64,000 bases of DNA from Piper betle. Lineage: Eukaryota; Streptophyta; Magnoliopsida; Piperales; Piperaceae. Every line of letters starts with the position of its first letter. The stretch's first letter is position 1. Positions 10,063 through 23,112 of this stretch are shown piece after piece. Under the pieces are notes generated by a model, which saw only the letters and a program-made list of their open reading frames with translations, ran no database searches and was not told the origin of the DNA. The stretch is taken from NCBI GenBank assembly GCA_033002965.1, contig JAURVB010013563.1:1-64000 (forward strand), written 5' to 3'. The position numbers and the translations under genes were made by a program.

Positions 10063-12125
10063 CTATTTTACTTGTGTTTCGCCATCTTTAATGTCCATGG
10101 CATCCACGCCGCCAGCCAATGACAAGGCCAGATCACATTTCCCTAGCATTTGATCCTGGCTGAGTACATCTTCATCAGTTTCATCATCAAGGAGGGCCCC
10201 TTTCTGCTTAAGCTCTTTCACCCTCCAAAACTCATCATAAGTGAGCTCTTCTATGCTCCTTAAAACTTAACTTGCCTCTGTCTTCATCAACATCTGGAGA
10301 AACAGAGGCTTAGATGAACACGAGATACACCAAATTTGGAAGTCAGTAAATTATTACTTCCATTTAAGGTCAAACCACCATAAGATGCGCATTCAGATAT
10401 TAATCAGACAACAACTTGCCTATCAAGTTTGCACTTAACAATCAAGTTAACTTTTGAGAGGTGCTTGTAATTTACATTTAAGACGAACCTTATAGCTATT
10501 TTCTTATACAATGAAGATCACTTAACTCACGGACAAAGGTGCTTTTCTTGCACAAAATAAAAAGAAATAAATTTCCACATAATTGGAACTTGAAATTGAA
10601 GGATAAAACTATAAAAATGTCTACTGATGGAACATATTGAAGGCTAGGAAAGTTTCTTCTATTCTACACACCATCCACCTGACATACCAATTCAACTTCT
10701 TAGAGATCTGGCCTACAATAACAACCAAACAAAAAGGGACGAAGATAGTTGGGCCTTCAAGAAGGCCTGGATTTCAAATGCTGATATAAGCAAATTCCTT
10801 ACCAAAAGAAGGCATCATGTGTTAACATTCACCTTTCACTCCTGCACTAAGGCACCTAGAACCTTACATTTATAAGCCTTGTTTGAGGCCTTTCATAAGG
10901 TAAGCGTAATCATGTGTATAAGAGAGAGAGAGAGAAAGCATGCTTTTAAGTTGAAAGAGTAAGCAAGTCTAGACGTCCAAAATACTAGACGAAAAAAATA
11001 GAAAATACCGTCACTTCCATCTTCATACTCCATCAAATCCACCTCATCTTCAGATGCCCAGCCACCATTATGATTAGAATCCCCAACTGAAGAAGCCGCA
11101 TCATTAAGAGCATGTTCTATTTCTTCAGCATACTTGTCAATGCATTCATCAAAGCCACGTACTGGCCGCATGGATCCTAGAAGAGTTGACCAAATTAAGA
11201 TATCATCAACTTTGCCATAGAATAGATACCGGCTGATGAAAGTTCAGTGGCATACTTCCATACCATCCTCATCTACCATATGGTGGTAAGGAGTCTTTGG
11301 CTCAGTTATTTTCTGTCTCACAGGTTTATTTGCTTCTATATAACACAAGTTGGCCTCATCCCATTGCACTCTACTTCTGATCACAATCGGCATATTTCAC
11401 ATGTATCAGCATATCAAGAACATGGGACAGTTAGGCCTTGTTTATTTATAAAATTACATAGGATAAACCAAGAAAGGTATACATGATATGGTTGTGCTGG
11501 AGAAAAAATTCGCCCGCTGAAACACACAGAAATGAGTATTTTCAAAGCATACTTGACCCATTTATAGTTGGAATAATGTGAGGCTTCCCCCAATCGGAGT
11601 TCTCCCAGTCCAACCTCACACAAAGAACTAGAACTTCCAAGTCACATAATCAAAGAAAGCAGCAAAATATAGTCCGTGGAAGTTTATAAATTAGTTGTTC
11701 TTGAATTTCATTGTGCAACTGAAATTAAGACTCTTAACTGCACGTAACTGATTCATCCTCTAATCCTATAGCTCAAGCTGTCAGGGAGTGAAGATACCAC
11801 CATACATGAATGAAATAATATCGCAAACTAATTTTCATTTACCATGACAAGAAGAAAGCATTGTAAGAACATATTATGGTTGAATAAACATGTTACAGCC
11901 GAAAACTGATTTTCCACTCTAGTGGTAGGCCAGGAGTGAATCGACCAGTAATTACATAATACACATTAATGTCAACTCAAAACTGGACCCATGACCTGTG
12001 TATTGTCAACACAAACAGTAGTCTATTATGCTCCCAATTAGACAAACTCTATTCAACCACATACTTTGTCAACGTTAAAAGAGCAGAATAAGAATGCACT
12101 GGGGAAAAAAACGAACTTACCCCAT
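10063..12125 (-). CDS. Protein phosphatase 1 inhibitor-2, with one frame break
   Basis: Minus-strand exons: 12125-12121 (ATGGG, then donor GTAAGTTCG), 11376-11264, 11176-11009 and 10293-10063, all with GT-AG junctions and consistent phase. The product is about 171 residues, against roughly 190 in Arabidopsis. It begins [11 protein letters not shown], the plant form of the inhibitor-2 N-terminal PP1-binding motif, followed by [17 protein letters not shown], containing the T-P site that GSK3 phosphorylates in the family, then [20 protein letters not shown] and an acidic [15 protein letters not shown] region. The last exon carries SFKEHRRAH and then, one base later, [14 protein letters not shown]. 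Inhibitor-2 binds PP1 and blocks its active site through the HYNE/HYDE helix. One extra T near 10239-10240 breaks the frame exactly at that helix; removing it gives a phase-consistent exon ending in a stop. The tiny first coding exon is inferred from phase, donor and family N-terminus. Confidence 0.85.
10237..10243 (-). other. Single-base insertion in inhibitor-2 exon 4
   Basis: The minus strand reads GCT CAC TTA TGA TGA, where plant inhibitor-2 has A-H-Y-D-E (GCT CAC TAT GAT GAG). One T is surplus. Downstream frame conservation continues for about 55 codons to a TAG. Confidence 0.85.
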
Positions 12126-13017
12126 TTTTAACTAAAACTCGTCAAATTTTAGCTCCTCAATTGTGCACCGAACTTAATCCTGCAGCAGCAGATATTAAAA
12201 CATCAAGGTGCTTATTGATAGTATACTGATAACTTCCACGAGTAAGTCCATACAGCAAGCCAAATAACAAAGACATTAACTGTTTCCCAAATAAACACAG
12301 TCAAATGTAATTTGAACGAGCAATGCCACAATCTACAAATGAGCACCCACAAAGCTTTGAAAAGACCCTGACACGATTGCATCCATACAAAAAAGAAAAA
12401 TAGTAAATGCAAGCAGCAAACCACATTTATTAAAACACATACAAATCTAACACATCAATCAAAGGTCACTACTAAGACAAACATACCAAGCAGCATACGA
12501 TGCCCCATTCAAGTAATTCGTGATCTCAATTCCACAAATAACTCCCATTTAAACATCTTCAGGCCTCAATTACAATGATATATAATAAAATTAATAACAT
12601 AAATATTTTTAAAAAAGAACTGTAATACCCAAAAAAAATAAGGAGAAACATCTATAAGAATCTACCAGCACTAGTACCACTACAACCACAGTTCAAAGTT
12701 CAGACGTACCACATCATCGCCATAAAAATAGTTACCCACCCGCTATAACCATCGAAAGCTAAAATCAAAGATCAACACTTGGTGTAAAAAAATTCCAAAA
12801 ATATACACCATTAAAAATACAATCTTCCATCAAATCTAAGGAATTGGCGGGAGGGTGGAGAGGAAGCAGGGTTCCAGTTTTCAACTCAAATTGCGTGCGC
12901 CGCCCGTTGACGCACACGGAGTCGGGAGCAGTATTGACCGTTGATGGTTTCAATTATCAACGGTCAGGATTGAGTTCGTCCGCATGTGATCCCATTGGGC
13001 CGGCACACGCAATACCC

Positions 13018-13026
13018 TCTATATAC
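13018..13026 (-). promoter_or_regulatory. Possible TATA box of inhibitor-2
   Basis: The minus strand reads GGTATATAGAGGG, followed by a relatively GC-rich leader (12985-12840). If used, the transcript has a 5' UTR intron before the ATGGG exon, whose own acceptor may be the TGCTGCTGCAG at about 12180. Positional inference. Confidence 0.35.
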
Positions 13027-14218
13027 CATCAACTAGACATTCTCGGCCGGACGGATACCTTTGGGCAAATTCGGGTTGATCCAAAAGAGGATATTATTCG
13101 GACATGGTTAATTAATAGCTTAATATTTATTGGTCTTGTCTCTTTAAAAAATTATTTTAATATAAAATATAAAAGTAAACAAGATTTATGATTTTATGAA
13201 ATAAATTATTCCAGTCATATATTCAATCCAGATACACATTATTTGAATATTTAAAACCTACATACATGAATAAACAAGTTAGATATGGTTTTAACTAGAT
13301 GAATCAGCAAGTCAAGTTTTACACAATTCCAGCTCAACCTTTTGATTTCGATTTTGAATCGAGCTAAAAAGTATTTAAATCAGATTCAAATTTGAGTTAG
13401 CCTGATTTGAATTTTTTGACAATGTTTTTTCATATAATTCATACTAAAATTTAATTTGTAATCCAAATATCTCAAATTTGATATAATAATGTATAAAAGA
13501 AAATTTAATCATGCATAAATTTATTTAATTTAATATCATATAATGATATTTTATAATTTTTATATTTATATAAAAAAATTTTAAGATAAATATTGTAAAA
13601 AATTTTTTTTTTAAAGTATCGAACTTCGGGTCGAGACGAGTTGTATAGGTCAAAACTCAAGCCCACCTCATTTAATATTAAGCTAAGTTTCAAGTCGAGT
13701 TTTTCCGAGTAAACTATGAAGCTAAATTGTCCTAGTTGTGCCTCTTATTTACAAATATTATATTAGATATATCTAAACTCATGTGCCAGATGATCCTACT
13801 TTATTAAAAAAATTATATAAAATTTTGTCAATATTAAATTAATATAATTTCATAAATTATAAGGACAAATAACAAAGAAAAGTAGACACAAAATTTCAAT
13901 TATAAGTCGATATAATATTATTTTATATTAGCTTAGCAAATAGTGAATGACCTTTTTTATCATTATATTTTGCATGAAATGAAATAGTTACATATTAAAA
14001 TCATATATTATTATTTAAAATTATTATACAATTATGTTCTTCTAAATTCAATCATTTCAACTAATTTTTTATAATTATATAAATTAATTAATTTATACAA
14101 AAAATATAAAACTTTAATTTTTTTTTACACAAAATTTTATTTAAATTTCGAATCCATTTGAGCCGAACTTAATTTCATCCACGCGATCACAAAATCGACC
14201 GGACATGTACCGGACTTT

Positions 14219-14380
14219 TATAAAGTCAATCATTGTTTGCAATGGAGAAGTCGGACGTGATCAGAGATCGGCGGACAGTCCGAGATCAAAAATCACCACC
14301 ACCAACCACGAGCACAACCACCCCCACCAGACCCGTGGCCGCCGGCGACGTGCTCCGGCGACCCTGGTGGACCTGATCCG
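14219..14380 (+). promoter_or_regulatory. Possible promoter and non-coding first exon of ARFRP1
   Basis: CTTTTATAAAGTC at 14216-14227 looks like a TATA box, followed by a GC-rich Pro/Arg-like leader ending near a candidate donor CCG|GTGACA at about 14380. The first coding exon of ARFRP1 begins after an acceptor TTTTGGTAG near 16279, so at least one upstream 5' UTR exon is expected and this is the best candidate. Confidence 0.35.
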
Positions 14381-14499
14381 GTGACATAGATCTCTCCGTC
14401 TATTGCCATTTGATTTGGTGCTTGTGATATTGTTTGCAGTCTTAGTCATGGCAAAGATATGGTTATATGAATTGATTGGCTTGTGTTGATTTGTTCAAT

Positions 14500-14935
14500 T
14501 GAGTTTAAATGTTATATTTAGATGTATATGTACATGAAATTGGCTTGCAGGGATATAGGTAGTGTAATTATGGTTTTGTAACCTGTTAATTTGGAGCAGC
14601 ATTTTTTATGTACATGTACATGAAATTGGCTTGCCTCTGTATAAGGTTGTGTAATTATGGTTTTTCAACCTATTAGTTTGGAGTGGGAAAACGTTGAATT
14701 GAATAGAAAGAATTAAGAACAACATTTTTTAATGTATGTGTATACATGAAATTGGCTTGATTTCTATATAAGGTTGTGTAGTTATGGTTTTTTACTCTGT
14801 TAATTTGAAGCCGGAAAACGTTCAATTGAGTAGAAAGAAGTAAGGGCAACATTTTTTAATGTATATGTATACATGAAATTGGCTTGATTTCTATATAAGG
14901 TTGTGTAATTAAAGTTTTGTAACCTATTTAGAGAT
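14500..14935. repeat. ~126-bp tandem repeat in ARFRP1 leader intron
   Basis: The word TACATGAAATTGGCTTG recurs at 14531, 14617, 14743 and 14870, followed each time by a TATA(A)GGTTGTGTA-like segment. The last intervals are 126-127 bp; the first is shortened to 86 bp. Copies three and four are the most alike. Confidence 0.85.
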
Positions 14936-15584
14936 TGATCCCACTTTTCAATAATATTTTGCATTATGCATGCCTAACCAAAATAAGTATTTTTGACTTT
15001 TTGTTTCGAAATATTTATGATAAAATGGATCACCTGTTGCTAGTGACCAAAATAATGCAAACGATACTGATAGAGGCCCTTTTTTGTTTTTTGTTTTTTG
15101 GCTTTCAAATTTGGAACATATGTTTGTGTGGTATTGTCATATATGTTGTTATATGTAGCATTTGATATTTTATCTTAGATGTGTGAACTATGGCATTTAA
15201 TGTTATATTCCAAAGTAAAGTATGTTATGGTTTTGGTCCTTTTCGGTGTGATGTTCAAAATAGCTCAGCATATGTGAAGTGTATATGCCCTCCTTTTTAA
15301 AAAATATAATGACTAAGGTTTTTGTGATTTGTGCTGGACATGATTTTGTTTGCATTAACACTCTGATCTTAGGTCAGACTCAAACATTAGGATGTCTGCA
15401 CCACCCACCTCTAGATACCCATCCTTGTATCATCCCAGATTCCCAAAACTATCCAGAACATTTTATCAAGAAATTTTTGTATCCATATTTCTCATTCATA
15501 TGTTTGCAATTTTTTTGAATCTGCATTTATATTGTCAGATTTTTTAGGGGATCTATGATGGCGCAATGACCCAAATCAACCAAG

Positions 15585-15830
15585 GTTTGAGCACTTAGAA
15601 GTATGCTTTTGCAATTAATTGTATGTTTCTTGTGTGCAATGTGGTTAGAGCATTTGATTTTATGTAGCTTGTGGGGATTTGTCATTCTATTGCAGGAAAA
15701 AACTGTTACCTGTAATTTGGATGAATTGGCATGTATAATTTTCAGTGTTTCTTTGGGTATGCAGAGGCATAAAGCATTCACGATCCGAGCATTTAGAGGT
15801 ATGCTTTTGCAATTCATTTTTTTTCTTTCT
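15585..15830. repeat. Short duplicated segment in ARFRP1 leader intron
   Basis: TTAGAAGTATGCTTTTGCAATT at about 15595 and TTAGAGGTATGCTTTTGCAATT at about 15793 mark two related segments roughly 200 bp apart. The second follows TATGCAG and is itself followed by GTATGC, so a small untranslated exon is possible. Confidence 0.4.
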
Positions 15831-16106
15831 TTCTTTGGTCATGGAAAACATAGGTAGGTTTTTTGTGTGTTGTGTGATTTGAACATTTAAGCTTATGTTG
15901 TTTGTGTTGATGTTTTTTAGTAAAGAACAAATTATGCAGTAGTAATTTGTGGTATGGTTTTTCAAACCTGATTTTTGGTTTTTGAATTGGCAAGTTTGTA
16001 GTAGTCTTGTGTATGATACGTTGAAGTTTGTTTTAGTCCTGAAATTTATATTTTCATATTTACATGAATCTGCTGTGGTAGTTAGTGGTATGATTTTGTG
16101 AATCCT

Positions 16107-16130
16107 TGTGTGTGTGTGTGTGTGTGTGTG
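16107..16130. repeat. (TG)n microsatellite
   Basis: Twelve TG units upstream of the first ARFRP1 coding exon, in its presumed leader intron. Confidence 0.9.
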
Positions 16131-16306
16131 TTTGTTCTGCAATGGAAAAGATTGGTAGAATTATTGTTTATGATATGTTGATGTTTATTTTTTGTGATTT
16201 CTTTTGTTTGTTTGTGTGGTGTGATAATTCAAATTTTTTAATGTTGATGATAGATAATCTTTGGTGTGGATTTTGGTAGAGGAGAGACATTACGAGAGGA
16301 GCAGGG

Positions 16307-18151
16307 ATGTTTTCGTTGTTCTATGGATTATGGAAGTACATGTTTAGTAAGACAGAGTTTCACATTCTTATTCTTGGAGTTGACAAAGCTGGGAAAACTG
16401 TAAGTTCTGTTCCTTTACTTTGAATAGTGAGGTCTGTCTCATTAATTTCGTGATGCCAATGCTGATGTATCTGTATTCTTTTTCTCTAAGTTTTGTTTTG
16501 ATACTTCTTCTGTTAAAACCAAATTGACCATTCTTTTTGGGGCTGAGTATTGTAAATTCTATCTCCTCGTGGTTAAAATTGTATAGTTTTTTTCTCCATT
16601 CCATCAAATTGAACAGTAAAAATAGTAGATGGACATTTGGCAAGATGAAATGCTGTTATTAGGCCCATAAATAGTAAGCTTTAACTCCAAGCAAGTATGT
16701 CCATGGCATTGTTGTATATTTCCAAACTGTTGAGCTTGCTTCTTCAATTGCTGCTTATTATGATACTTTTTACTAAATTCTACTGATTTAGCAATTTATA
16801 ATGTAAACTCCACAATACTTAACTGTATTGAATTCTTCCAGACAAGTGTTCTTTTTATAAATTGTACAGACTTTGCTAGAAAAGTTGAAGACTATGTACT
16901 CAAATTTGGTGGGGCTTCCTCCTGATCGTATAGTACCCACCGTGGGTCTTAACATTGGCCGAATTGAGGCATCAAACACAAAACTTGTAGTTTGGGATCT
17001 TGGTGGCCAGGTATGCAGATGTCTATGTTGTGGTCTAATCTACACCTGCAACTAACATGGGCCAACTGTTTCATGCTCATTATAATGTCAGATTGGACTG
17101 CGCAAAATCTGGGAGAAGTACTACGATGAAGCACATGCTGTAATATATGTTATCGATGCTGCGTGTCCATCTCGTTTTGAAGATTCTAAATCTGCACTAG
17201 GTTTGTTGTATGTTCTGATATTATGCAATGATATAATGTGATTTCTCTAGATGCTTGTATTCTACAAGCTAACTTTTTAGAAAAAGAAAAATTGATATAT
17301 ACTGTGCATTTAAGTACTTATTTCAATTTTTGTATTCAGAAAAACTTCTGCGTCACGAGGATCTACAAGGGGCTCCCTTTTTTATTCTTGCAAATAAACA
17401 GGTTATACAGTTTGACAGCAAATATTTTTTAAATGTTTTATTTTCCCTTTGTTTAATCTTTGTTGACAATTTATGTAGGATCTTGCTGGTGCTATGTCTG
17501 CAGAAGAATTAGCCAGATACTTGGATCTAAAAGAGCTGGATGAAAGGCCGTACATGTTTGAAGCTGTCTCTGCGATTGATGGGTTGGTGGAGTTTGCAAT
17601 TTAGAATATAACTAGTGACATTTATCAGAATATGTATTAGGTATATGAACGTAGGTGATGAAATGCTGGATGGCAGGTCTTGGCATCCAATTTATGAAAC
17701 TAAATTTCTATCCTGCATTATTTTCCTTTCAGCCGTACAAACATTATAGTTACCACCATGCGGATGCTATTTTTTGGTAAAACCAAATAACTGTTCCTTC
17801 AATACGTTAGATATGTATCCATTGTTGATTAAAATCTCAAATCTCAAAAGACATACAACTTTTTTACTGTACTTGTGAGTTTTTAAATGCAAAGTTGAAT
17901 GTTTGAGGAATCAGTTAGTGTTGAGAAGTACAAATCTTGTATCATACTAGGATAAGGTGTGGGTTGGAACAATGATAGTTAAATTCTAGACCTATTATCT
18001 TGTATCACTGGGATAATTTTCATGTGGATTCATTGTGTTATTTTGCAGGTCTGATATTAGAGAAGGAATAGAGTGGTTGTTGGAAGTGATGGGAAGAAGT
18101 AAACGCACTGAGATGCTAAGGGTGCGAGCTGGTGCAAATGGATTTGTGTAG
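16307..18151 (+). CDS. ARFRP1: ADP-ribosylation factor-related protein 1 (ARF-like GTPase)
   Basis: Six coding exons, all with GT-AG junctions and matching phase: 16307-16399, 16870-17010, 17092-17200, 17340-17401, 17479-17582 and 18049-18151, giving 203 residues with no frame break. The P-loop GVDKAGKT is at 24-31, the switch-II motif WDLGGQ at 73-78 and the guanine-specificity motif NKQD at 133-136. The N-terminus MFSLFYGLWKYMF has Phe rather than Gly at position 2, so there is no N-myristoylation; in this subfamily (yeast Arl3p, animal ARFRP1) an N-acetylated Met-Phe helix recruits the protein to the trans-Golgi. The role there is to control ARL1 and golgin recruitment in post-Golgi traffic. 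The tail MGRSKRTEMLRVRAG is characteristic of the plant orthologue. It sits head-to-head with the inhibitor-2 gene, about 2 kb apart. Confidence 0.95.
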
Positions 18152-21100
18152 ACTTAAATGGACGAGGAGCGAGCTAAGTATAAGAGATAGTAACGAAACA
18201 AAAACATCATATAAAGCTTCCGATACTCGCAAAGGAAAATTGGAAGAAACTGTAGAGGATGCTGCAACATAGTGACCATGACAAAGGGAACAAATTGCTC
18301 TAGCTTCTGGGGTGCTAAAAGCACATCTACTTCATGGCCTCAAGCAAACAAACAAATGTGGTATAAATGCGTTGATCGTAAATACAAGTAAGTTGTCACT
18401 ATGTTGTAATTTTGTTTTGGTTTCCATTTGATCATAACCTCTGTTCTATACGTTATAGCATATGATAAACTTATCGATTTGTGGTGAATTATATGTTAAA
18501 TAAAGAAAGAGTTTGTCAATTAGTCTCTTAAGCAGTTCTGTGGAGTCAGGGCATCGTAACATGATTCTGCCTGACGAATAGATTCATCAGAATTTGGGTT
18601 TTGATTCGTGTTTTCTTATTGGAAAGATAAACTGCAAGACATGAACAGGTATGCTTTCTTTATTGAGATGCAAATAGATCGACAAATTTAAACATGATAT
18701 AAACCTTCTTGTTGTTACATATTTGTGTTATTTCAGATTGTATGATCAGCTAATTACTGTACGAGCATTACATTCAATCTTCTACTGTCTTTGTAATTGT
18801 CTAATTGATTGTCAGATTGTATTTGAATGGTGTGATAAACAATCAAAGGATATGTTCCGGATAACAGGGTATTACTGATTTACCCTTGGTGGGGCATAAT
18901 CTATACCTCTTAAAGCTCACATTGTTTTTTAATGTCTGAAATGCATTATATCCACAGTCATCTTGAAGCAAACATTTTCATTTAACCTTTCATCTTCTTG
19001 AAATTATTGAATTTTGCATGAGACTTCATTTCAAATTGTACTATTTGATCTTAACACTTGAATATCTTAACGGTATTTCTGATTTGAGGGACATTAGGTG
19101 ACAATTTTCGGACTCATTCTTGACATTAAAAAACCATATTAAAACAAAAAATTGATCATTGTTTTCCATATTTTGAGTTTTGGGTCAAACTTTCTGCTAA
19201 TAGCAGCTTATACATAAACATACTGCTGGAAAGGATGTCACAAGATCTTCACTCTGAAAGAAATTATGGTAAGAAAAGTTTTTTCGGTTTTAAATAAGTG
19301 TTTTTGAAACATGAAAGTGAGTTTCATTGAACTCCTAGATGAACAGTTTTGGATATCAAGCTGACCTCCTTAGGGTTGATTTACCTTCTTTTATAATCAG
19401 TTTCGATGCAACCCACCCCACAGCTCTAGCTAATTGTCTTCCTTCCCCAAGTGTGATTTTTATGTTATGTATGGTAATGCTTGAAACCCTCTCCAAATAT
19501 GATTTTTATGTTATGTATGGTCATGCTAAAGGGCATATCAGTTATAGATTATTCTTTTTGATCAAGAAAAACCCTTCTCCCAAACCGTACATACTTCTTC
19601 CAAGCATAAGCTTCCCCATTAGATCATTGCAATATTAGCAAAATTAGTAGCCAAGGATAAGAAGGGATGGATCAGATAATGGGATATGTTGTATCATAAT
19701 ATGTGTAATGGCCTTCCCACTAAGGCCACTTTGTCATTGAGTAACCCTATAAGGGGCCACAGTTCATCTCTCTCACATCTTCCTCCCCCTGTGTATGTGA
19801 ATGCCACAATATGAAAAGATAAAGATTGGTCAGTCTCCCACTCATACGGGTTGCTGGAGGCAGTTTCTCACCATTACATGCCTTATTCTTCAGAAATAGG
19901 GTCTTTCTTTTGGTGATCAATTGAATAACCATGCAAACTGTTGCTTTTTTCATCCATGAAAAGATACACCACTAAGCTAGTGGGAACGGGACAGTACTTG
20001 AGCAGCTGATGTTTCTCCACTTCAATCAATTATTAGCTTTTCCCCTGTAAAAGAAGCTCCTTTTATTGTTGATTGATTATACCAAACTTGTGATTCTAAT
20101 ATACTTCTGCCCAATTTTATATTTTGGGTTTCTTGGGTGGGAGTGGATGATCCTATCTACATTAAGATTGTCACCTTTTTGCAACATTGCATTTGCAAAA
20201 TTTGTGTGGCTGAGAAATAGATATGATGCATTCAACAAAATGTAGAACATGTTAATGGGCTTAGTATAATTATGCTTCCCTTTAGGATATCATTTTGATA
20301 ACTGACAATTTTAACAATATCAAATATTTGATTGTTCTAAATTTCAAATCAAGGGGCACTAAAGCTAAGACCCAATGGAACTTTCATCAAAATGTATAGA
20401 AAACATATTATTTTTTTAGTATTACTTTTTGGACAGATTAATAATTTCATATTTTTATGCCTTTAAAACAGACCAAAGTCATTTTTAGGCCTTTCAGAAA
20501 TAATTAATACATATTGCCACACTCAAATTACAAAGTGGTAAAAAATTAACCGAAAAACCAAAATTAAATTTCCTCTCCAAAACATCCCCAAGCAAGACAA
20601 GGGTGAATTTAGTTTTTGCATTATCATGCATTCTTTGCACAGATGCTCATATTCAATATCCCAAGATTAATTATATCTACAGCTCAACTGTGTTGGATGA
20701 ATGGCGTAAATTACCATAATTTAAATATTTACCATATTTTTTTACCAAACAAAACAAGGACCAGAGCATACACATTCCTGACACATGCCTGCAAAGGTTG
20801 AGCCTTTCATGGGGAACTAACGATGTTAACGGTCTCGCACGTGTGAATGGGGCAAAGGAGGACAGCACATTGAATGCCATCACACATCCCAACCTGCCAT
20901 CTTTGGCACGTGTGGCAGACCTCCTTATAACATAAACATGGTCCTCCCTATTTTGCTACACTAAACTTGCAGTTGCACACATTTTCTATATAATGTAAGT
21001 AATAAGTAGACTGTAACACAATCTTTGTTGCTCAATGATAGGGCTGCAGCACCACCTAATCAATGTGAGTTGTTTTATTGTTTAATCAAAATTTTGTAAT

Positions 21101-23112
21101 TTTCCTATTTTTTTAAAAAAATTTATTAATTTTTTCGTGATTTTTAGGGTTTTTTTAATCGATTGTTATGAAAAATCAAAAGGACAAAGCCAAAACGAAG
21201 GTATATAAAGTATCCATCGTAACTTTTTACTTAGTACAAAACCCTAGTTTTTTCAATTTTTTTAGGCTATTGTGGTGTATTTTTTAATAATATTTTGTGT
21301 GTCTTCTTTTAAAAGAATATACCCACCTCTAATATAAATCATATTATTTATGTAAATTGATTAATATCTTTATTTTCTTATTTCTCGAGGAAGTTTTAGG
21401 AACCAAAAGTAATTAAAAGTAATTGTAACATATGTTGTTGGTCCCATTGGCTCTAAGACCAAATTATATTTGCAGATCAAGCACACGTGTCTAATGGTGA
21501 TTAAATTTTTTAAAATAATATTGATACATTTTTGTGGGTGCTCATATAATATTATATAATCTATAATAACCAATTTGCAAATGAATGTGTAACTTTATTT
21601 TTGAAAGATGTAACCAGCTTTGGACCAAACCTTGCATCAATATATTTTTTTCTTTATATAAGTAGCCAGCAAGGTCATTACCTTGGAAACACAAAAACAA
21701 AAAGGGATTAGGGAAGCCTCCCAACTCAAAGTCCTAAAAGCAATTCATGAATAAATAAAGTGAACAATTTGGTAATTGATTAGATTGTTTGGACTAGTTC
21801 AAACCATAAAGCAAATCTTAAATGATGGATTAGGCACTTAAGTTTGTATAATCATCATTAACTTATGAATGCCCAATTGCCTTAATTTAATGAATTTATA
21901 TATATCTTGCAGGGGACCAATGTTTAAGTGTCAAAGCCAAGATTACTGCATGACTTATGAAGGGTCCTTCACAACTAGTCTCTTACCACTCATGTGCATG
22001 ATGAAATGTTTATGTTTTCTTACTATAAAAAAATTAAAAATAAAATGGTATAACCTTGGTGACTCTAGATTATACTACTCCCTTTTACTTGGCCTTGAGA
22101 CAAAAATGTAAATATTTTTTTATTGGACAATACGGGTTTTAACCGGTATTTAATTAAATATTGATCATAAAAATATTTTAAGCATCTAATATAATATTTC
22201 ATTTATAATTTTAAAATTTGGTTAAACCCGGTTTTACCATAAACAAGGTATGATTCCACTATGAACTCCGATAATTAAAACTTTGGTGTATGTATCAATA
22301 TATTAGGGGTGGCTAAAAATCTTTGGTACTAGACCTAGACTTTAATAACCAAACTTAAAATATACATCTAAATGGGTTCCCATAAACTAAGATAAAGATG
22401 AAAGTTTTTTGATTAACTACTCATGCAAGCCAACCTCACACCCTACACCGCATGTTATATATATATATATCATTAAAACAATGCAAGAAACTGCACCAAA
22501 CCTTCCCTTAGAGTTATCAGAAGACGAAAGACCCTAAAATTATAATTGAAACCAACCTTCACATGATAACCCTATAGTGCTCAAACTCATCTAACCGAGA
22601 AACACGGCAAAACCCATGTTCTTAGAGCCCTAAAATATTTGATCCCCCAAAACATATAGGAATATATGAAGTTTCCCTAGTAGGTTTTAATAACTTTCAT
22701 TCTTGTAAACCTAGATATACTACTCCATAATATGTATATAATAAGTAGTATTATTCTTGCTCTAGGTGATTTGATTCTTCCAACATTGATCTCATAATTG
22801 AAATCAGTCAACAAAAGATGCATGGACTGATCAAAAGTATAGGAGCCCACAAATTATAAATCCATGCATGGTGTTTTATATATATTATATAAATAAACCA
22901 CAAAAAAGTAGCAAAAGAACACTAGACATCTAGTGATATATAAGTATCATACACATATATATATATATATTCTATTAATTACATAGAGGTACATATATAT
23001 ATGTATGTATGTATACAATGGTGTTGTATATCGTCTACTACAAGCTAATTACTCTCTCCATAATCTTGTACTATGATCTTGCTAATTGTATGATTATGAA
23101 GGGATTTGTAGA
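18152..23112. other. Long intergenic stretch, few features
   Basis: About 5 kb downstream of ARFRP1, AT-rich, with no conserved coding frame seen. Two GCACGTGTG G-box words (about 20838 and 20908), a TTATAACATAA word and a splice-like AATCAATGTGAGTTG near 21060 could mark an unannotated promoter and first exon of a non-coding or very small transcript, but nothing can be named. Short TA tracts lie near 22457 and 22959. Confidence 0.4.

Noticed and set aside
15687..16142. 151-codon minus frame starting with His-Thr repeats
   Set aside because: Begins in the (TG)n microsatellite and shows no domain; lies in the ARFRP1 leader intron on the opposite strand.
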